Part shown: piece by piece, positions 1 through 8,570 of the stretch
Layout of the letters: every line of letters starts with the position of its first letter
How positions within the stretch are numbered: position 1 is the stretch's first letter
NCBI GenBank assembly: GCA_017255395.1
Contig: JAFKDC010000025.1
Location: 1 to 64,000 of the forward strand
Reading direction: 5' to 3'
DNA length: 64,000 nucleotides
DNA from: Enemella evansiae
GTDB lineage: Bacteria > Pseudomonadota > Alphaproteobacteria > Rhodobacterales > Rhodobacteraceae
The notes under the pieces: generated by a model
The model's input: only the letters and a program-made list of their open reading frames with translations
The model's database searches: none
Told to the model about the DNA's origin: nothing
Program-made: the position numbers and the translations under genes

Positions 1-116
1 GCGGCCAGCCTCCCGCGCTGGTCTACTGGCAGAGAAATGATATCAATCAACCCGATCAGCAGGTGCAAGGAGTAGCTTAAAGCACGCCAGATCCTGTCCA
101 ACAGATGGGGAGCAGC

Positions 117-545
117 TCAGCTTCCGGGATCGTCGGGCAGGCAGTCGCGCATGCGGGCGGATGCTTCGGGGTGCAGCGGGATCTGCCCCCGGTTCTGTTT
201 CTTCGAGCGTTCGATCATCCAGACGATGATCGGTTCGGCGTCCTGCTCGATGTCGACCGAAACGAAGTCGGTCGGCGCGGCCGCGATGATGTCGGCTTGG
301 CGCTGCCCGCTGAACACCGCCAGCACGATGGCCGTGCCCATGGCGTGCCAGCCCAGGTTGTCTGCGGCCGAGACCAGGGCATCCAGCTCTTGCCAACTGG
401 CATAGCGTTCGCGCGCCACGGCGCCGGGCGTGCCCATGTTTAGACAGGGGTTGCTGCCCGCAGGGCCCAGCCGATCCGCTCCGCGTGCGCCATGAGGACC
501 GAAAGGCTGCGCAGGAGCTTTCCGGCGTAGGCCGGCGTGCTGCCC
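117..545 (-). pseudogene. Tyrosine recombinase (phage integrase) remnant
   Basis: Two overlapping minus-strand frames together resemble an integrase. An upstream piece (about 545-450) reads like the SAM-like core-binding domain (YAGKLLRSLSVLMAHAERIG) and then hits a stop. A downstream piece (about 437-117) contains the start of a catalytic domain with the characteristic stretch LAVFSGQRQADIIA. The frame changes between them, and the reading stops at 117 shortly after IPLHPEA, before any RHxxR box or active-site Tyr could occur. The family catalyses site-specific DNA recombination for prophages and islands. This copy lacks its N-terminus, its catalytic C-terminus and a continuous frame, so it is not expected to work. 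Its position beside a broken serine recombinase and a tRNA suggests decay of an integrated element. The family call is from motif recognition only. Confidence 0.6.
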
Positions 546-606
546 GCGCGTTCCTCGTACCTGTCTGCAACTCATCTCGAAACGAACCTCAGCGGCTCGT
601 ATCGGC

Positions 607-1031
607 TCAGCGGCTGGGCCAGAAGTCCTCCCAGAGCGTCATGTAGCTCGCGAAACCGCCGTAAAGCGCAGAGGTCGGGGCCGTGTAGTAACTGTCGAGG
701 CCATGCCCCTGGCGGAGAATGCCGCCAAGGAAGGCTTCAACTTCCTTCTTGCGCTGCTCCAGGCCAACCATTTTCGCATTGATCCTGTCGGCCGCACCTC
801 CCTTGAGGATGAGGTCGAGCAGGGTGTCCAACTCGCGATCAATCTTCCTTATCTCGCCCTTTGCAACTGCCACGTTGGCCCGACCCTCCATGCGCAGGCG
901 ATTGACCTCCTGCGTGAAGACCTTGCAGAACTTGGCGAATAGCGCCGTGTCCACGAGCCGGGTGCGCAAGGCGTTCAGGACACGGGACTCCAGCTCATCG
1001 CGCCAGATGTTGACGCGATTGTCGCAGGTGC
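607..1031 (-). pseudogene. Serine recombinase middle segment (inverted fragment)
   Basis: Minus-strand reading from 1031 gives a stretch typical of large serine recombinases: the zinc-ribbon end GTCDNRVNIWRDELESRVL, then the coiled-coil segment VNRLRMEGRANVAVAKGEI and LILKGGAADRINAKMVGLEQ. Similarity ends near 735 (after KEVEAFL); the rest to 607 is unrelated sequence. The N-terminal resolvase domain with its catalytic Ser is absent. The natural continuation of this protein lies next door on the opposite strand (1032-1190), so the two pieces are head-to-head and cannot be one gene. The arrangement is best explained by inversion of this segment after insertion. It is non-functional. Confidence 0.75.
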
Positions 1032-1190
1032 CATTTGCAAGGCGAAGGCGAGGGGGGGCGCACGGAAGCGGCCGATATCATCAGGACTCTGGTTGAGGAC
1101 ATCGTTCTGACACCGGTGGATGGCAAGGTGGAGATCGATGTGCGCGGCGATCTCGCTGGAATCCTTACGCTTTCGGTACAAAGCAAAAAC
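1032..1190 (+). pseudogene. Serine recombinase C-terminal fragment
   Basis: Plus-strand frame reading LQGEGEGGRTEAADIIRTL, then VEDIVLTPVDGKVEIDVRGD and LAGILTL. This is the characteristic C-terminal tail of large serine recombinases found beside tRNA genes in Rhodobacterales. It starts exactly where the opposite-strand middle fragment ends (about 1031) and runs into the tRNA terminator. The frame stays open into the antisense of the tRNA, giving a spurious GVGFEPTTFRL tail that is not protein-coding. No start or catalytic domain is present. The original gene probably read on the plus strand toward the tRNA. Confidence 0.75.
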
Positions 1191-1209
1191 CCCGCCGGTG
1201 GGGCGGGGC
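1185..1209 (-). terminator. Rho-independent terminator of tRNA-fMet
   Basis: On the minus strand a CCCCGCC/GGCGGGG hairpin (1202-1208 pairing with 1190-1196, 5-nt loop) is followed by five U residues (1189-1185). It lies 16 bases past the tRNA 3' end, as expected for a monocistronic tRNA transcript. Confidence 0.75.
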
Positions 1210-1224
1210 TTTCGCAATTATCGT

Positions 1225-1301
<77 letters not shown>

Positions 1302-1319
1302 CCAATGTTTGGGTGACCT

Positions 1320-1325
1320 ATTGTA
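1320..1325 (-). promoter_or_regulatory. Candidate -10 box of tRNA-fMet
   Basis: On the minus strand TACAAT lies 19 bases before the tRNA 5' end, a normal distance for a tRNA promoter with a short leader. No good -35 hexamer is found at 16-18 bases, so this is tentative. Confidence 0.3.
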
Positions 1326-1762
1326 TTCCTCCGGGGTCCGCAAGGCCCCCCGAAGCGGAAATGTAAAATTTTTCCGACAGGCGCACGGGGCGGCGGAAAG
1401 GGGCAGGGTAAAAAGAGTGTTGTGGCGCGGTGACGACGGTTTTGGCTGGTCGCTTCGCGGCGCGTCTGTCCCTGGCTAGGGTGGCGGGACGTCTCGTGGG
1501 TTGTACCCCCCCTTCCAGTGGCGGGCTCCGGGTCTGTCGTGCACCAATTGACAACTATAATATTACAATAATAAAAAACTATCAACTCCAGTTCACACTT
1601 TGAAGGTCGCGCTGTATAGGCATGCCCACCTGGCCCGTCCCAGCGGTCGTTTCGGGAGGTGAAGCCCATGCATGCAGCATACGCGCGCCCCTGTGGGCGG
1701 TTGCCGCCTTCCGCGCCGTTCTTAACCGCGCCCGCCCGGGGGCTGCGGAAAGGAGGTCGAGC
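1326..1762. other. Non-coding gap between tRNA-fMet and LysR gene
   Basis: About 440 bases with no convincing gene. Weak short frames here have no recognisable family. The only notable structure is the strongly AT-rich island at 1545-1590 in otherwise GC-rich DNA, probably the LysR promoter region. Confidence 0.6.
1548..1574 (+). promoter_or_regulatory. Candidate promoter for the LysR gene
   Basis: TTGACA at 1548-1553, then TAATAA at 1569-1574 (15-base spacing, short of the ideal 17), inside an AT-rich tract. It lies about 190 bases before the LysR start codon. Assignment rests on motif match only. Confidence 0.25.
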
Positions 1763-2656
1763 ATGGATCTGCGCGACCTGAGCTATTTCGAGAGCATCGC
1801 GACCACCGCCACCTACGAAGAGGCGGCGGACCGGCTGGGCCTGACCAAGCAGGCGCTGACCAAGGCTGTCCGGCGGCTGGAACAGGACCTGGGCGGCCCG
1901 CTTTTCCTGCGCGAGGGGCGGGGCAAGGCGATCACCCCGCTGGGCGAGGTGCTGCTGGAGCGCGCGCGCCGCCTGCGCCTGACCGTCAGCGATATCGAGC
2001 GCGAGGTGCGTGGCCATGCGCAGGGGCTGGCGGGCGTGGTGCGGATCGGCGGCGGTACCACCTCGGTCGAGAATCTGCTGCCCGCCGCCTTCCGGACTCT
2101 GAGCGAGCAGGCGCCGGGCGTGCGCTTCGAGCTGTCCATCGGCATGGCCGACGCGCTGAAAGACAAGCTGCGGCGGGACGAGCTGGACATCATCGTCTCG
2201 CCTTGCCACGGCGAGGACGAGACCGAGTTCGACACCCAGGTGGTGCTGCGCGACGAGGTCATCCTGGCCACCAGCCCGCGCCACCCGCTGCTGCAGCGCG
2301 GGACGCTGCGGATAGAGGACCTGGCCGAGGCCCGCTGGGCACTGCAGTCGCAGTCTCTCTCGTTGCGGGCCTGGCTGGACGCCGCCTTTATCACCCATGG
2401 GCTTCCGGCGCCGACCCCGCTGATCGAATCCGATTCCATGATCATGCTGCACCGGATGGTCGAAGAGATGCAGCTTCTGACCTTCTGCGGCCGCTACATG
2501 CGGCGCGCGCTGGTGGAACTGCCCTGCCCGCAGGTCACCATGCCGCGCAACTTTGCCCTGATGACCCGGCGCGACGCCTATCTGCCGCCCGCCGTGCACC
2601 TGCTGAAATCCGTGATCCTCAAGACCGCCGGCCTGTCCGGCGGTCCGACCCCCTAG
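1763..2656 (+). CDS. LysR-type transcriptional regulator
   Basis: A 297-aa DNA-binding regulator. Residues 1-60 form the winged helix-turn-helix (ATYEEAADRLGLTKQALTKA), followed by a linker helix and a periplasmic-binding-like effector domain from about residue 90. I chose ATG 1763 because AAGGAGGT lies 5 bases upstream and the HTH begins at once; an upstream in-frame start at 1622 would add an unrelated 47-residue tail. LysR proteins usually sense a pathway metabolite and activate neighbouring genes. The next gene (2703, same strand, 46 bases away) and the tcu/TTT genes beyond are likely targets, but that is inference from position. The effector is unknown. Confidence 0.92.
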   Translation: MDLRDLSYFESIATTATYEEAADRLGLTKQALTKAVRRLEQDLGGPLFLREGRGKAITPLGEVLLERARRLRLTVSDIEREVRGHAQGLAGVVRIGGGTTSVENLLPAAFRTLSEQAPGVRFELSIGMADALKDKLRRDELDIIVSPCHGEDETEFDTQVVLRDEVILATSPRHPLLQRGTLRIEDLAEARWALQSQSLSLRAWLDAAFITHGLPAPTPLIESDSMIMLHRMVEEMQLLTFCGRYMRRALVELPCPQVTMPRNFALMTRRDAYLPPAVHLLKSVILKTAGLSGGPTP

Positions 2657-2702
2657 ACCACCGGGCGGCGCAAGGACCGCCCGCCTACAGGAGACCCAGA
2701 CC

Positions 2703-3557
2703 ATGAACATCGCCTTCATCGGCTTCGGCGAGGCCGGTCGTGCCTTTGCCGACACGCTGCTGCCCGCCGGTCACAGCATCGCCGCCTACGACCTGATCGA
2801 CAGCGCCGGGATGCAAGAGGCCATGACCGCGCGTGGCATCCGCGCCGCCGCGAGGCCCGCCGAGGCCATTGAGGGCGCGCGCTGGGTGATCGCCGCCGTC
2901 ACCGCCGACCAGAGCCTTAATGCCGCGCGCTCGGTGCTGCCGCACCTGGTGCAGGGGCAGGTCTACATCGACATCAACTCTGTCTCGCCGAACCGCAAGC
3001 GCACCACGGCGGCAGAGGTCGAGGCCGCCGGGGCGCGCTATATCGACATGGCGGTGATGGCGCCCGTCCACCCGCGCGGCCACGCGACGCCGGTGCTGCT
3101 GGCGGGGCACGAGGCCAGCACGCTGGGGCCGGAGTTCTTCGAGGCGGGCTTCAAGGGTGAGGTGGTCGAGGATGCGCCGGGCGCGGCGACGGCGATCAAG
3201 ATGGTGCGCTCGCTCTTCGTGAAGGGGCTGGAGGCGATCACCGTCGAGGCGATGCTGGCCGCCAAGGCCTCGGGCTGTTTCGAGCGGGTGCTGGCCTCGC
3301 TCTCGGGCAGCTTCCCGGGGCTCGATTGGCCCAACAACGTCTCGTACAACTTCGAGCGCACGCTGCGTCACGGCAAGCGCCGCGCGGCAGAGATGGAGGA
3401 AAGCGCTGCCACCCTGACCGACCTCGGCCTGAACGGCGCGCTGGCGGCAGAGGTGGCGCGGGTGCAGTCGCTGATGGGCAACCTTTTGGCGGACGACATC
3501 CCTGGGGGCGATCTGGAAGCCGCCGTGGGCGAGATCGCGGCGCTGCGCCGGAGGTGA
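2703..3557 (+). CDS. 6-phosphogluconate dehydrogenase-like NAD(P) oxidoreductase (DUF1932)
   Basis: A 284-aa soluble dehydrogenase of the 3-hydroxyacid/6-PGDH superfamily. The N-terminal Rossmann fold has GFGEAG (residues 7-12) as dinucleotide-binding loop. The middle strand YIDINSVSPNRKR and the DMAVMAPVHPRG segment match the beta-hydroxyacid dehydrogenase active-site region, and the C-terminal half resembles the DUF1932 all-helical domain with the conserved KMVRS lysine (about 162). AGGAGACC precedes ATG 2703. It probably oxidises or reduces a hydroxy-carboxylate from the surrounding pathway; the substrate cannot be read from sequence. It sits 46 bases after the LysR gene and may share its transcript. 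A double hairpin follows its stop. Confidence 0.85.
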   Translation: MNIAFIGFGEAGRAFADTLLPAGHSIAAYDLIDSAGMQEAMTARGIRAAARPAEAIEGARWVIAAVTADQSLNAARSVLPHLVQGQVYIDINSVSPNRKRTTAAEVEAAGARYIDMAVMAPVHPRGHATPVLLAGHEASTLGPEFFEAGFKGEVVEDAPGAATAIKMVRSLFVKGLEAITVEAMLAAKASGCFERVLASLSGSFPGLDWPNNVSYNFERTLRHGKRRAAEMEESAATLTDLGLNGALAAEVARVQSLMGNLLADDIPGGDLEAAVGEIAALRRR

Positions 3558-3573
3558 GGGGGAAGCCGCTTCC

Positions 3574-3625
3574 AACGCTCTTCGAAGAGCGTTTCGAAAG
3601 GCCCTTCACAGGGCCTTTCCTTTTG
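3574..3625 (+). terminator. Double-hairpin terminator between convergent genes
   Basis: A perfect 20-base palindrome AACGCTCTTCGAAGAGCGTT (3574-3593) is followed directly by the stem AAAGGCCC/GGGCCTTT (3597-3604 with 3611-3618) and CCTTTT. It ends two bases from the stop of the convergent dehydrogenase gene, so it probably serves both strands. Confidence 0.75.
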
Positions 3626-3627
3626 CA

Positions 3628-4698
3628 TCAGCCGGTCACATGCCGTGCGATCGCCGCGCCCATGGCGGCGGTGTCGGCGCGGCCGCCCTGATCCGGGGTA
3701 CAGGTGTCCGGGCTGGCAAGCGCCGCGTCCAGCCCCACGCGGATCGCCTGCGCGGCCTCGCTGAAGGCGGGGGTATCCTTGCGCCCCGCCAGCCAGTCGA
3801 AGAGCATCGCCACCGAGCCCACCAGAGAGGCCGGATTGGCCCGCCCGGTGCCCGCGATGTCGGGGGCCGAACCGTGCTGCGCCTGCGCCATGGCATGCGT
3901 CTCGCCCGCGTTCAGCGAGGCGGCAAGACCGAGGCCGCCCGCCAGTTCCGCCGCGAGGTCGGACAGGATGTCGCCGTACATATTAGTCGTACAGACAACG
4001 TCATAGCGCCCGGCGTCGCGCACCAGATGCGCGGCCATCGCGTCCACCAGCACCTCGTCATAGGCCACGCCGGGGTGCAGGGCCGCCACCGCCCGCACCT
4101 CTTCCAGGAAAAGCCCGTCCGAGACCCGCAGCACATTGGCCTTGTGCACCGCCGTGACATGCCGCGCCTCGCGGGTCAGGGCCAGCGCAAAGGCGGCCTC
4201 GGCGATCCGGCGCGAGGCGCGGCGGGTGACCTTGCGCACCGCCAGCGCCATGTCCGCGTCCGGCAGCAGTTCTCCCGAGCCCGTCGCCATGTTGCGGTCG
4301 GCGTAGAAGCCTTCGGTGTTCTCGCGCACCGTCACCAGATCGACAGGTTTGCCGGTGGCGCCCGAAGCCCCCGGCGGCGTCTTGGCGGGGCGGATGTTGG
4401 CGAAGAGGTCCAGCCGCTTGCGCAGCACGCCCGAGGGGTTCAGCCCGCCCTCTGCCACGGGCGGGTATTCGTTGTGCGACACCGGCCCCAGCACCACGCC
4501 ATCCGCCGCCAGCGCCGCCTCTATCACCGCCTCGGGGATGGTTGTCCCCGAAGCCTTCAGCGCGGCAAAGCCGATCTCGGCGCGCTCGATGTGCAGGCCG
4601 AGGGCGAACCGCCTGTCGGCGGCCTCCATCACGGCGCGGGTGGCTGCCGTGATTTCCGGGCCGATGCCGTCGCCGTCCAGTGTCAGGATCTTGGTCAT
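3628..4698 (-). CDS. Isocitrate/isopropylmalate dehydrogenase-family enzyme
   Basis: A 356-aa NAD(P)-dependent beta-decarboxylating dehydrogenase; the family oxidises and decarboxylates 2R-hydroxy acids that carry a neighbouring carboxylate. Visible family motifs are GDGIGPEI near the N-terminus, the substrate-phosphate loop VRENTEGFYADR, the metal-binding TNMYGDILSDLAAELAGG, and GSAPDIAGTGRANP. Choice among isopropylmalate, homoisocitrate, malate or tartrate specificity is not possible by eye. ATG 4698 was chosen because MTKILTLDGDGIGPE is the normal family N-terminus; the frame is open further upstream only because it overlaps tcuB. Start and tcuB stop overlap as ATGA, so translation is coupled. 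In this operon it would act on the product of TcuA or on an imported tricarboxylate. Confidence 0.88.
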   Translation of the reverse strand: MTKILTLDGDGIGPEITAATRAVMEAADRRFALGLHIERAEIGFAALKASGTTIPEAVIEAALAADGVVLGPVSHNEYPPVAEGGLNPSGVLRKRLDLFANIRPAKTPPGASGATGKPVDLVTVRENTEGFYADRNMATGSGELLPDADMALAVRKVTRRASRRIAEAAFALALTREARHVTAVHKANVLRVSDGLFLEEVRAVAALHPGVAYDEVLVDAMAAHLVRDAGRYDVVCTTNMYGDILSDLAAELAGGLGLAASLNAGETHAMAQAQHGSAPDIAGTGRANPASLVGSVAMLFDWLAGRKDTPAFSEAAQAIRVGLDAALASPDTCTPDQGGRADTAAMGAAIARHVTG

Positions 4699-5798
4699 TT
4701 GAACCCCCTGTCGCCCGCGTCCTTCACCAGCGCAGTGAAGCGGTAGAAGCCATGTGCCATCTTGGAAAACGGCGTCAGCAGGAAGAAGGCCAGCACCGCG
4801 CCCAGGTGCACCGCCAGCAAAGGCCCGGTCAGCCCGGTGCCGCGCACCGCGTAAAGCACCAGCCCGGTCAGCCCGACGAAGCCCAGCAGCCAGATGAAGG
4901 CTGCAGCGCCGCTTTCGCGCCCGGGGGCGCCCAGCGCGGGATCGGCCTTGCGCTTCAGCATCACCATGCCGATGCAGCCCACGACCAGAAGCAGCCCGCC
5001 CGAGACGCCCAGCAGCTTCGGCAGCGAGAAGAAGCCGTAGGGCGCCTGCATCCCGAAGGCGTAGTGCATGATGGTTGCCGTCGAGGTCGAGGCGAAGCAC
5101 AGCAGGAACCCGTACATGATCGCCTGATGCACATGGCGGCGCCCGGTCGAGAAGCGGTCTTCCTTCTCGAAGTTGCAGCCCTGTCCCTGTCCGCCGTCGA
5201 GGTTCTTCATCCGCGCCGCCGAGGCGCCCGCCTCGCGGATCATGCCCCATGTGACGCGCCCGCCGCCGACCTCGCGCCAGTAGCGCCGGATAGACACCGC
5301 GATCGACAGAAGCGGGAACAGGAAGGCGGGCAGGAAGATCGCCACCATGGCGTTGTGCGAGAGGTAGGCGTAGAAGCCTTCGCCACCGCCGGGCAGGGCG
5401 GTGACCGCAAGGATCATCAGCGCGAACCCCACCGCCAGAGTGCCCGCCACCGCCGAGCCGCTGCGCTGGAACAGCCGTGCCAGACCGCCGGGCCATGCCA
5501 GCCGCTCCCAGCTGTCGACGCGGGCATCGGCCAGCGCGCGCGGCAGGTTCAGCGCCCACTCATTTGGTTCGGTATACTGGCAGGCGTAGTAGCAGCCCCG
5601 GCAGTTGTGGCAGAGGTTGGCCAGCTGGGTGATGTCCCCGTCGGCAAAGACCTTCTCGCGCGTGATGGCGGGAAAGACCGAACAGAAGCCCTCGCAGTAG
5701 CGGCAGGCGTTGCAGATCTCGACCTGACGGCGGGCCTCGGTGATCGGATCGTCCGAGATCAGCCCGGGGTCGGTTTGCAGGGTCACGTCAAGCGACAT
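4695..5798 (-). CDS. tcuB: Tricarballylate utilisation protein TcuB
   Basis: A 367-aa membrane iron-sulfur protein that re-oxidises the reduced flavin of TcuA and passes electrons to the quinone pool. Two [4Fe-4S] Cys sets are visible: CNACRYCEGFC (Cys29, 32, 35, 39) and CHNCRGCYYAC (Cys63, 66, 69, 73). Six or so hydrophobic segments follow from about residue 115 to the end, including a conserved HQAIMYGFLLCFASTSTATIMH-type helix with potential haem-ligand histidines. Length and layout match TcuB (CitB). It is overlapped by tcuA (11 bases) and by the downstream dehydrogenase (4 bases), so the three form one translationally coupled operon. Known TcuA/TcuB converts tricarballylate to cis-aconitate; here the true substrate may be a related tricarboxylate. 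Confidence 0.92.
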   Translation of the reverse strand: MSLDVTLQTDPGLISDDPITEARRQVEICNACRYCEGFCSVFPAITREKVFADGDITQLANLCHNCRGCYYACQYTEPNEWALNLPRALADARVDSWERLAWPGGLARLFQRSGSAVAGTLAVGFALMILAVTALPGGGEGFYAYLSHNAMVAIFLPAFLFPLLSIAVSIRRYWREVGGGRVTWGMIREAGASAARMKNLDGGQGQGCNFEKEDRFSTGRRHVHQAIMYGFLLCFASTSTATIMHYAFGMQAPYGFFSLPKLLGVSGGLLLVVGCIGMVMLKRKADPALGAPGRESGAAAFIWLLGFVGLTGLVLYAVRGTGLTGPLLAVHLGAVLAFFLLTPFSKMAHGFYRFTALVKDAGDRGFK

Positions 5799-7188
5799 GT
5801 TTGGCAGCCTCCTGTCCAGCGATGCGGCCGAAGACGGTGCCGATGGTCATGCCGAACCCGGCCAGATAACCCTGGCCCAGGATCGAACCGGCCATCATCT
5901 CGCCCGCGCTCCAGATGTTGTCATATTGCCCCTCGGGCCCCGAGACCCGCGCCCGCTGATCGACCTTCAGGCCGAGGTAGGTGAAGGTCACGCCGGGGCG
6001 CAGGGAATAGGCGTAGAAGGGCGGTTCCGCGATGGCGCGCGCCCAGTTGGTCTTGGGCGGCTCGACCCCCTCGGTCGCCAGCCCGTCCAGTTGCTGCGGG
6101 TGGAAGGCCCCGTCGCGGCAACCGGCGTTGAAGGCCTCGATGGTCGCTGTCAGCCGGTCCACCGGCAGGCCCAGCTTTTGTGCCAGCCCGTCCAGCGTAT
6201 CGGCGGATTCCGGCGGGTAGACCGAGGGCATGAAGAGGTCGATAGAGCGGCTGTCGATGATCGAATAGGCGACCTGATCGGGCTGCGCGGCCACCAGCCG
6301 CCCCCAGATGGCGTAGCGTTTCGGCCAGACGTCCTCGCCCTCGTCGTAGAAGCGTTCGCCGTTCTTGTTCACCACGACCGAGAAGGGCACGCAGTCGAGC
6401 CGCGTGGCGATGCCGCCGTCGTATTTCGGCGCGCGGCCGTCGATGGCGACGGCGTGGCATTGCGTCGGGTCGCCCACGGATTGCGCGCCCTGGTCGATCA
6501 TGTCCTTCAGAACGACGCCGCGGTTGTAGGGTGTGCCGCGGATCAGGAAGTTGCGCGCCGATTCGCCCCAGGCGCGGGCCAGCCAGTCGATGTCGGACTG
6601 GAAGCCGCCGGAGGCCAGCACCACCGCGCGCGCCTCGATCCGGTGCAGGGCGCCCTCGGCCTCGACCTCGACATGGGTCGCCGCGCGGCCCTCGATGCCG
6701 ATGTGTTTCACCTGCGCCTCGTAGAGCACCTGCACCCCCAGATCCTGCGCGGTCAGGTAATAGGCATTCACCAGCGCCTTGCCGCCGCCGAGGAAGAAGG
6801 CATTGGTCCGGTCCAGCGACAGCGTGCCCGACAGCGATTTCTGGAAGCGCACGCCGTGGTCCTGCATCCACGGCAGGCACTCCTGCGAGTAGCGGATCGC
6901 CATGCGGGCAAGACCCTCGTCGGTCTGCCCCTTGGTGACGCGCAGGAGGTCGTCGTAGAACTCTTCTTCGTCGTAGGTTTCCACCAGCGGGCCAAGCGCG
7001 CCGTGATGCATGCAGCGAAAGTTGCGGGTGTGGCGAGAGTTGCCGCCCCGGTAGGCCTTGGGCGCGCCTTCGAGGATCAGCACGCTGGCCCCCGTTTCGG
7101 CGGCTTCGATGGCGGCGCAGAGCGCGGCATTGCCGCCCCCTGCAATGACGACATCCCACGCGCGCGCGACTGCCTGTGTAGCGTTCAT
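5788..7188 (-). CDS. tcuA: FAD-dependent tricarballylate dehydrogenase TcuA
   Basis: A 466-aa flavoprotein of the fumarate reductase/succinate dehydrogenase flavoprotein type. The N-terminus carries the FAD dinucleotide motif VVIAGGGNAALCAAIEAAE (residues 13-31) and the HTRNFR segment. GGFQSD, TPYNRG, PTQCHAV and the C-terminal FTYLGLKVDQ.GQGYLAGFGMTIG regions match TcuA. It oxidises tricarballylate to cis-aconitate in the characterised family. ATG 7188 is preceded by GGAGGA at a 5-base gap. It is first gene of the tcuA-tcuB-dehydrogenase operon, divergent from the AbrB-family gene. The 160-base divergent region holds a GntR-like dyad (7338-7347) but no tcuR-type LysR is directly adjacent. 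Confidence 0.92.
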   Translation of the reverse strand: MNATQAVARAWDVVIAGGGNAALCAAIEAAETGASVLILEGAPKAYRGGNSRHTRNFRCMHHGALGPLVETYDEEEFYDDLLRVTKGQTDEGLARMAIRYSQECLPWMQDHGVRFQKSLSGTLSLDRTNAFFLGGGKALVNAYYLTAQDLGVQVLYEAQVKHIGIEGRAATHVEVEAEGALHRIEARAVVLASGGFQSDIDWLARAWGESARNFLIRGTPYNRGVVLKDMIDQGAQSVGDPTQCHAVAIDGRAPKYDGGIATRLDCVPFSVVVNKNGERFYDEGEDVWPKRYAIWGRLVAAQPDQVAYSIIDSRSIDLFMPSVYPPESADTLDGLAQKLGLPVDRLTATIEAFNAGCRDGAFHPQQLDGLATEGVEPPKTNWARAIAEPPFYAYSLRPGVTFTYLGLKVDQRARVSGPEGQYDNIWSAGEMMAGSILGQGYLAGFGMTIGTVFGRIAGQEAAKHVA

Positions 7189-7337
7189 TCCATTCCTCCG
7201 GGTGCTGGCCTTTGCGGGGTTCCGCGGCTGGCCCCTTCGTCCTTGCCGCCCCGTGGCGGCTGTGGTCGATCGTGACAGGGCAGGGGGCGGCGGCGCCGCA
7301 AGTTTCCTGTTCCCTTTATGCATCCTATAGAATACAC

Positions 7338-7347
7338 TTGGATACAA
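7338..7347. promoter_or_regulatory. Candidate operator (TTGGATACAA)
   Basis: TTGGATACAA is a one-mismatch version of the palindrome TTGTATACAA, the kind of site used by FadR-subfamily GntR repressors. A direct half repeat (GAATACACTT) lies just before it. A related site occurs at 12895-12912 ahead of the ThDP enzyme. It sits between divergent tcuA and the AbrB-family gene. No GntR gene is in the window, so this is a pattern-based guess. Confidence 0.3.
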
Positions 7348-8427
7348 ATGCGTCAAGACACACCTTCCCCCCGCTTTACCCCGATGGCCCATTGGCTTGG
7401 GACGCTGGCCATCGCCGGTGCCGGAACGCTGTTTTTCTGGTCGCTGTCCTTGCCGCTGCCCTTTCTGTTCGGCCCGATGACGGCCTGCCTGCTGGCGGCG
7501 CTGCTGGGCACGCCGCTGAAAGATGTGGGGCCGATATCCAAGGGCGCGCGGACGATCCTCGGCGTCGCGGTGGGGGCCTCGATCACCCCGGAGGTGGTCC
7601 ACCAGATCCCGAACATGATGGCATCGGTGATGTTCGTGCCGCTCTATGTCGCGGTGATCGGGCTTGTCGGGGTGCCCTACTTCCACCGCATCTGCGGCTT
7701 CGACCTGCCGACCTCTTACTATGCCGCGATGCCCGGCGGGCTGCAGGACATGGTCGTTTTCGGGCAAGAGGCGGGGGCGGACGTGCGGGCGCTGTCGCTG
7801 ATCCACGCGACGCGGGTGCTGATCATCGTCACCATCGCGCCCATCGTGCTGACACAGCTGTTCGACCGGCCGCTGATCCAGCCCATCGGCGCCCCGGCGG
7901 CGGATCTTCCCATCGTCGAACTGGCGGTCATGGCGGCGGCGGCGCTGATCGGCTGGAAGGGTGGGGAGCGCATCGGTCTCTTCGGGGCCAGCATCCTCGG
8001 GCCAATGATCGTGACAGCGGTGCTGTCGCTGTCGGGCGTGATCGAACACCGCCCCCCGCGCGAGGCCATTGTTGCCGCGCAATACTTCATCGGCATCGGG
8101 ATCGGCGTGGGCTACGTCGGCGTGACGCTTCACGAAATCCGCAAGGACGTGCTGGCGGGCATCGCGTTCGTCGGCATCCTTGCCGTGCTCGCCGTCATGG
8201 TGACAGAGATCGTGGTCGTACTTGGTTTCGCCAATCCGGTCGAGGGGTTTTTGTCCTTCGCGCCGGGCGGGCAGGCCGAAATGACCGTGCTGGCCATCGT
8301 GGCGGGCGCTGACCTCGGCTTTATCGTGGTCCATCACCTGACGCGGATCGTTCTCGTCATTCTTGGCGCCCCGATCTTCGCGGCGTTCTTCAAGGTGAGC
8401 GGTGGCGGCAGAGACATGCAAAAGTAG
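7348..8427 (+). CDS. AbrB-family (PF05145-type) membrane protein
   Basis: About 359 aa, with roughly ten hydrophobic segments arranged as two similar halves (LPLPFLFGPM in the first, IGLFGASILGPMI in the second), the pattern of the AbrB family formerly called putative ammonia monooxygenase. The GGLQDMVVFGQEAGADVR and APGGQAEMTVLAIVAGAD loops in each half are the family signature. Function is not established; members often sit beside TTT and TRAP carboxylate transporters and are thought to be transporters. The start is uncertain: ATG 7318, 7348 and 7384 are in frame and none has a clear Shine-Dalgarno. The candidate operator touches 7348, which could favour 7384. It is divergent from tcuA and 143 bases ahead of tctC. 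Confidence 0.8.
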   Translation: MRQDTPSPRFTPMAHWLGTLAIAGAGTLFFWSLSLPLPFLFGPMTACLLAALLGTPLKDVGPISKGARTILGVAVGASITPEVVHQIPNMMASVMFVPLYVAVIGLVGVPYFHRICGFDLPTSYYAAMPGGLQDMVVFGQEAGADVRALSLIHATRVLIIVTIAPIVLTQLFDRPLIQPIGAPAADLPIVELAVMAAAALIGWKGGERIGLFGASILGPMIVTAVLSLSGVIEHRPPREAIVAAQYFIGIGIGVGYVGVTLHEIRKDVLAGIAFVGILAVLAVMVTEIVVVLGFANPVEGFLSFAPGGQAEMTVLAIVAGADLGFIVVHHLTRIVLVILGAPIFAAFFKVSGGGRDMQK

Positions 8428-8445
8428 AATGAAAATTTTGCATTC
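8427..8445. promoter_or_regulatory. Dyad upstream of tctC
   Basis: GAATG and CATTC arms flank AAAATTTTG in an AT-rich patch, beginning inside the stop codon of the AbrB-family gene and 126 bases before tctC. It may be a regulator site or promoter element for the transport operon; only the symmetry supports it. Confidence 0.3.
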
Positions 8446-8570
8446 GACCATTCCATAAATGAGTTTGATTAACTTGGCGCCGGGTGACATTTTCAACGGG
8501 CAGCCCGGTTGTGTCGGTTCGCTGTACAGTTGACCGACGCTCCGGGCGGATGAACAACGGGAGGACATCC

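Noticed and set aside
4699-5559. 287-codon N-terminal extension of the isopropylmalate dehydrogenase-family gene
   Set aside because: The extension is an alternate frame of tcuB. The family N-terminus MTKILTLDGDGIGPE starts at 4698.
7189-8568. Extension of tcuA upstream to 8568
   Set aside because: It is antisense to the AbrB-family gene, and tcuA has a normal start and ribosome site at 7188.
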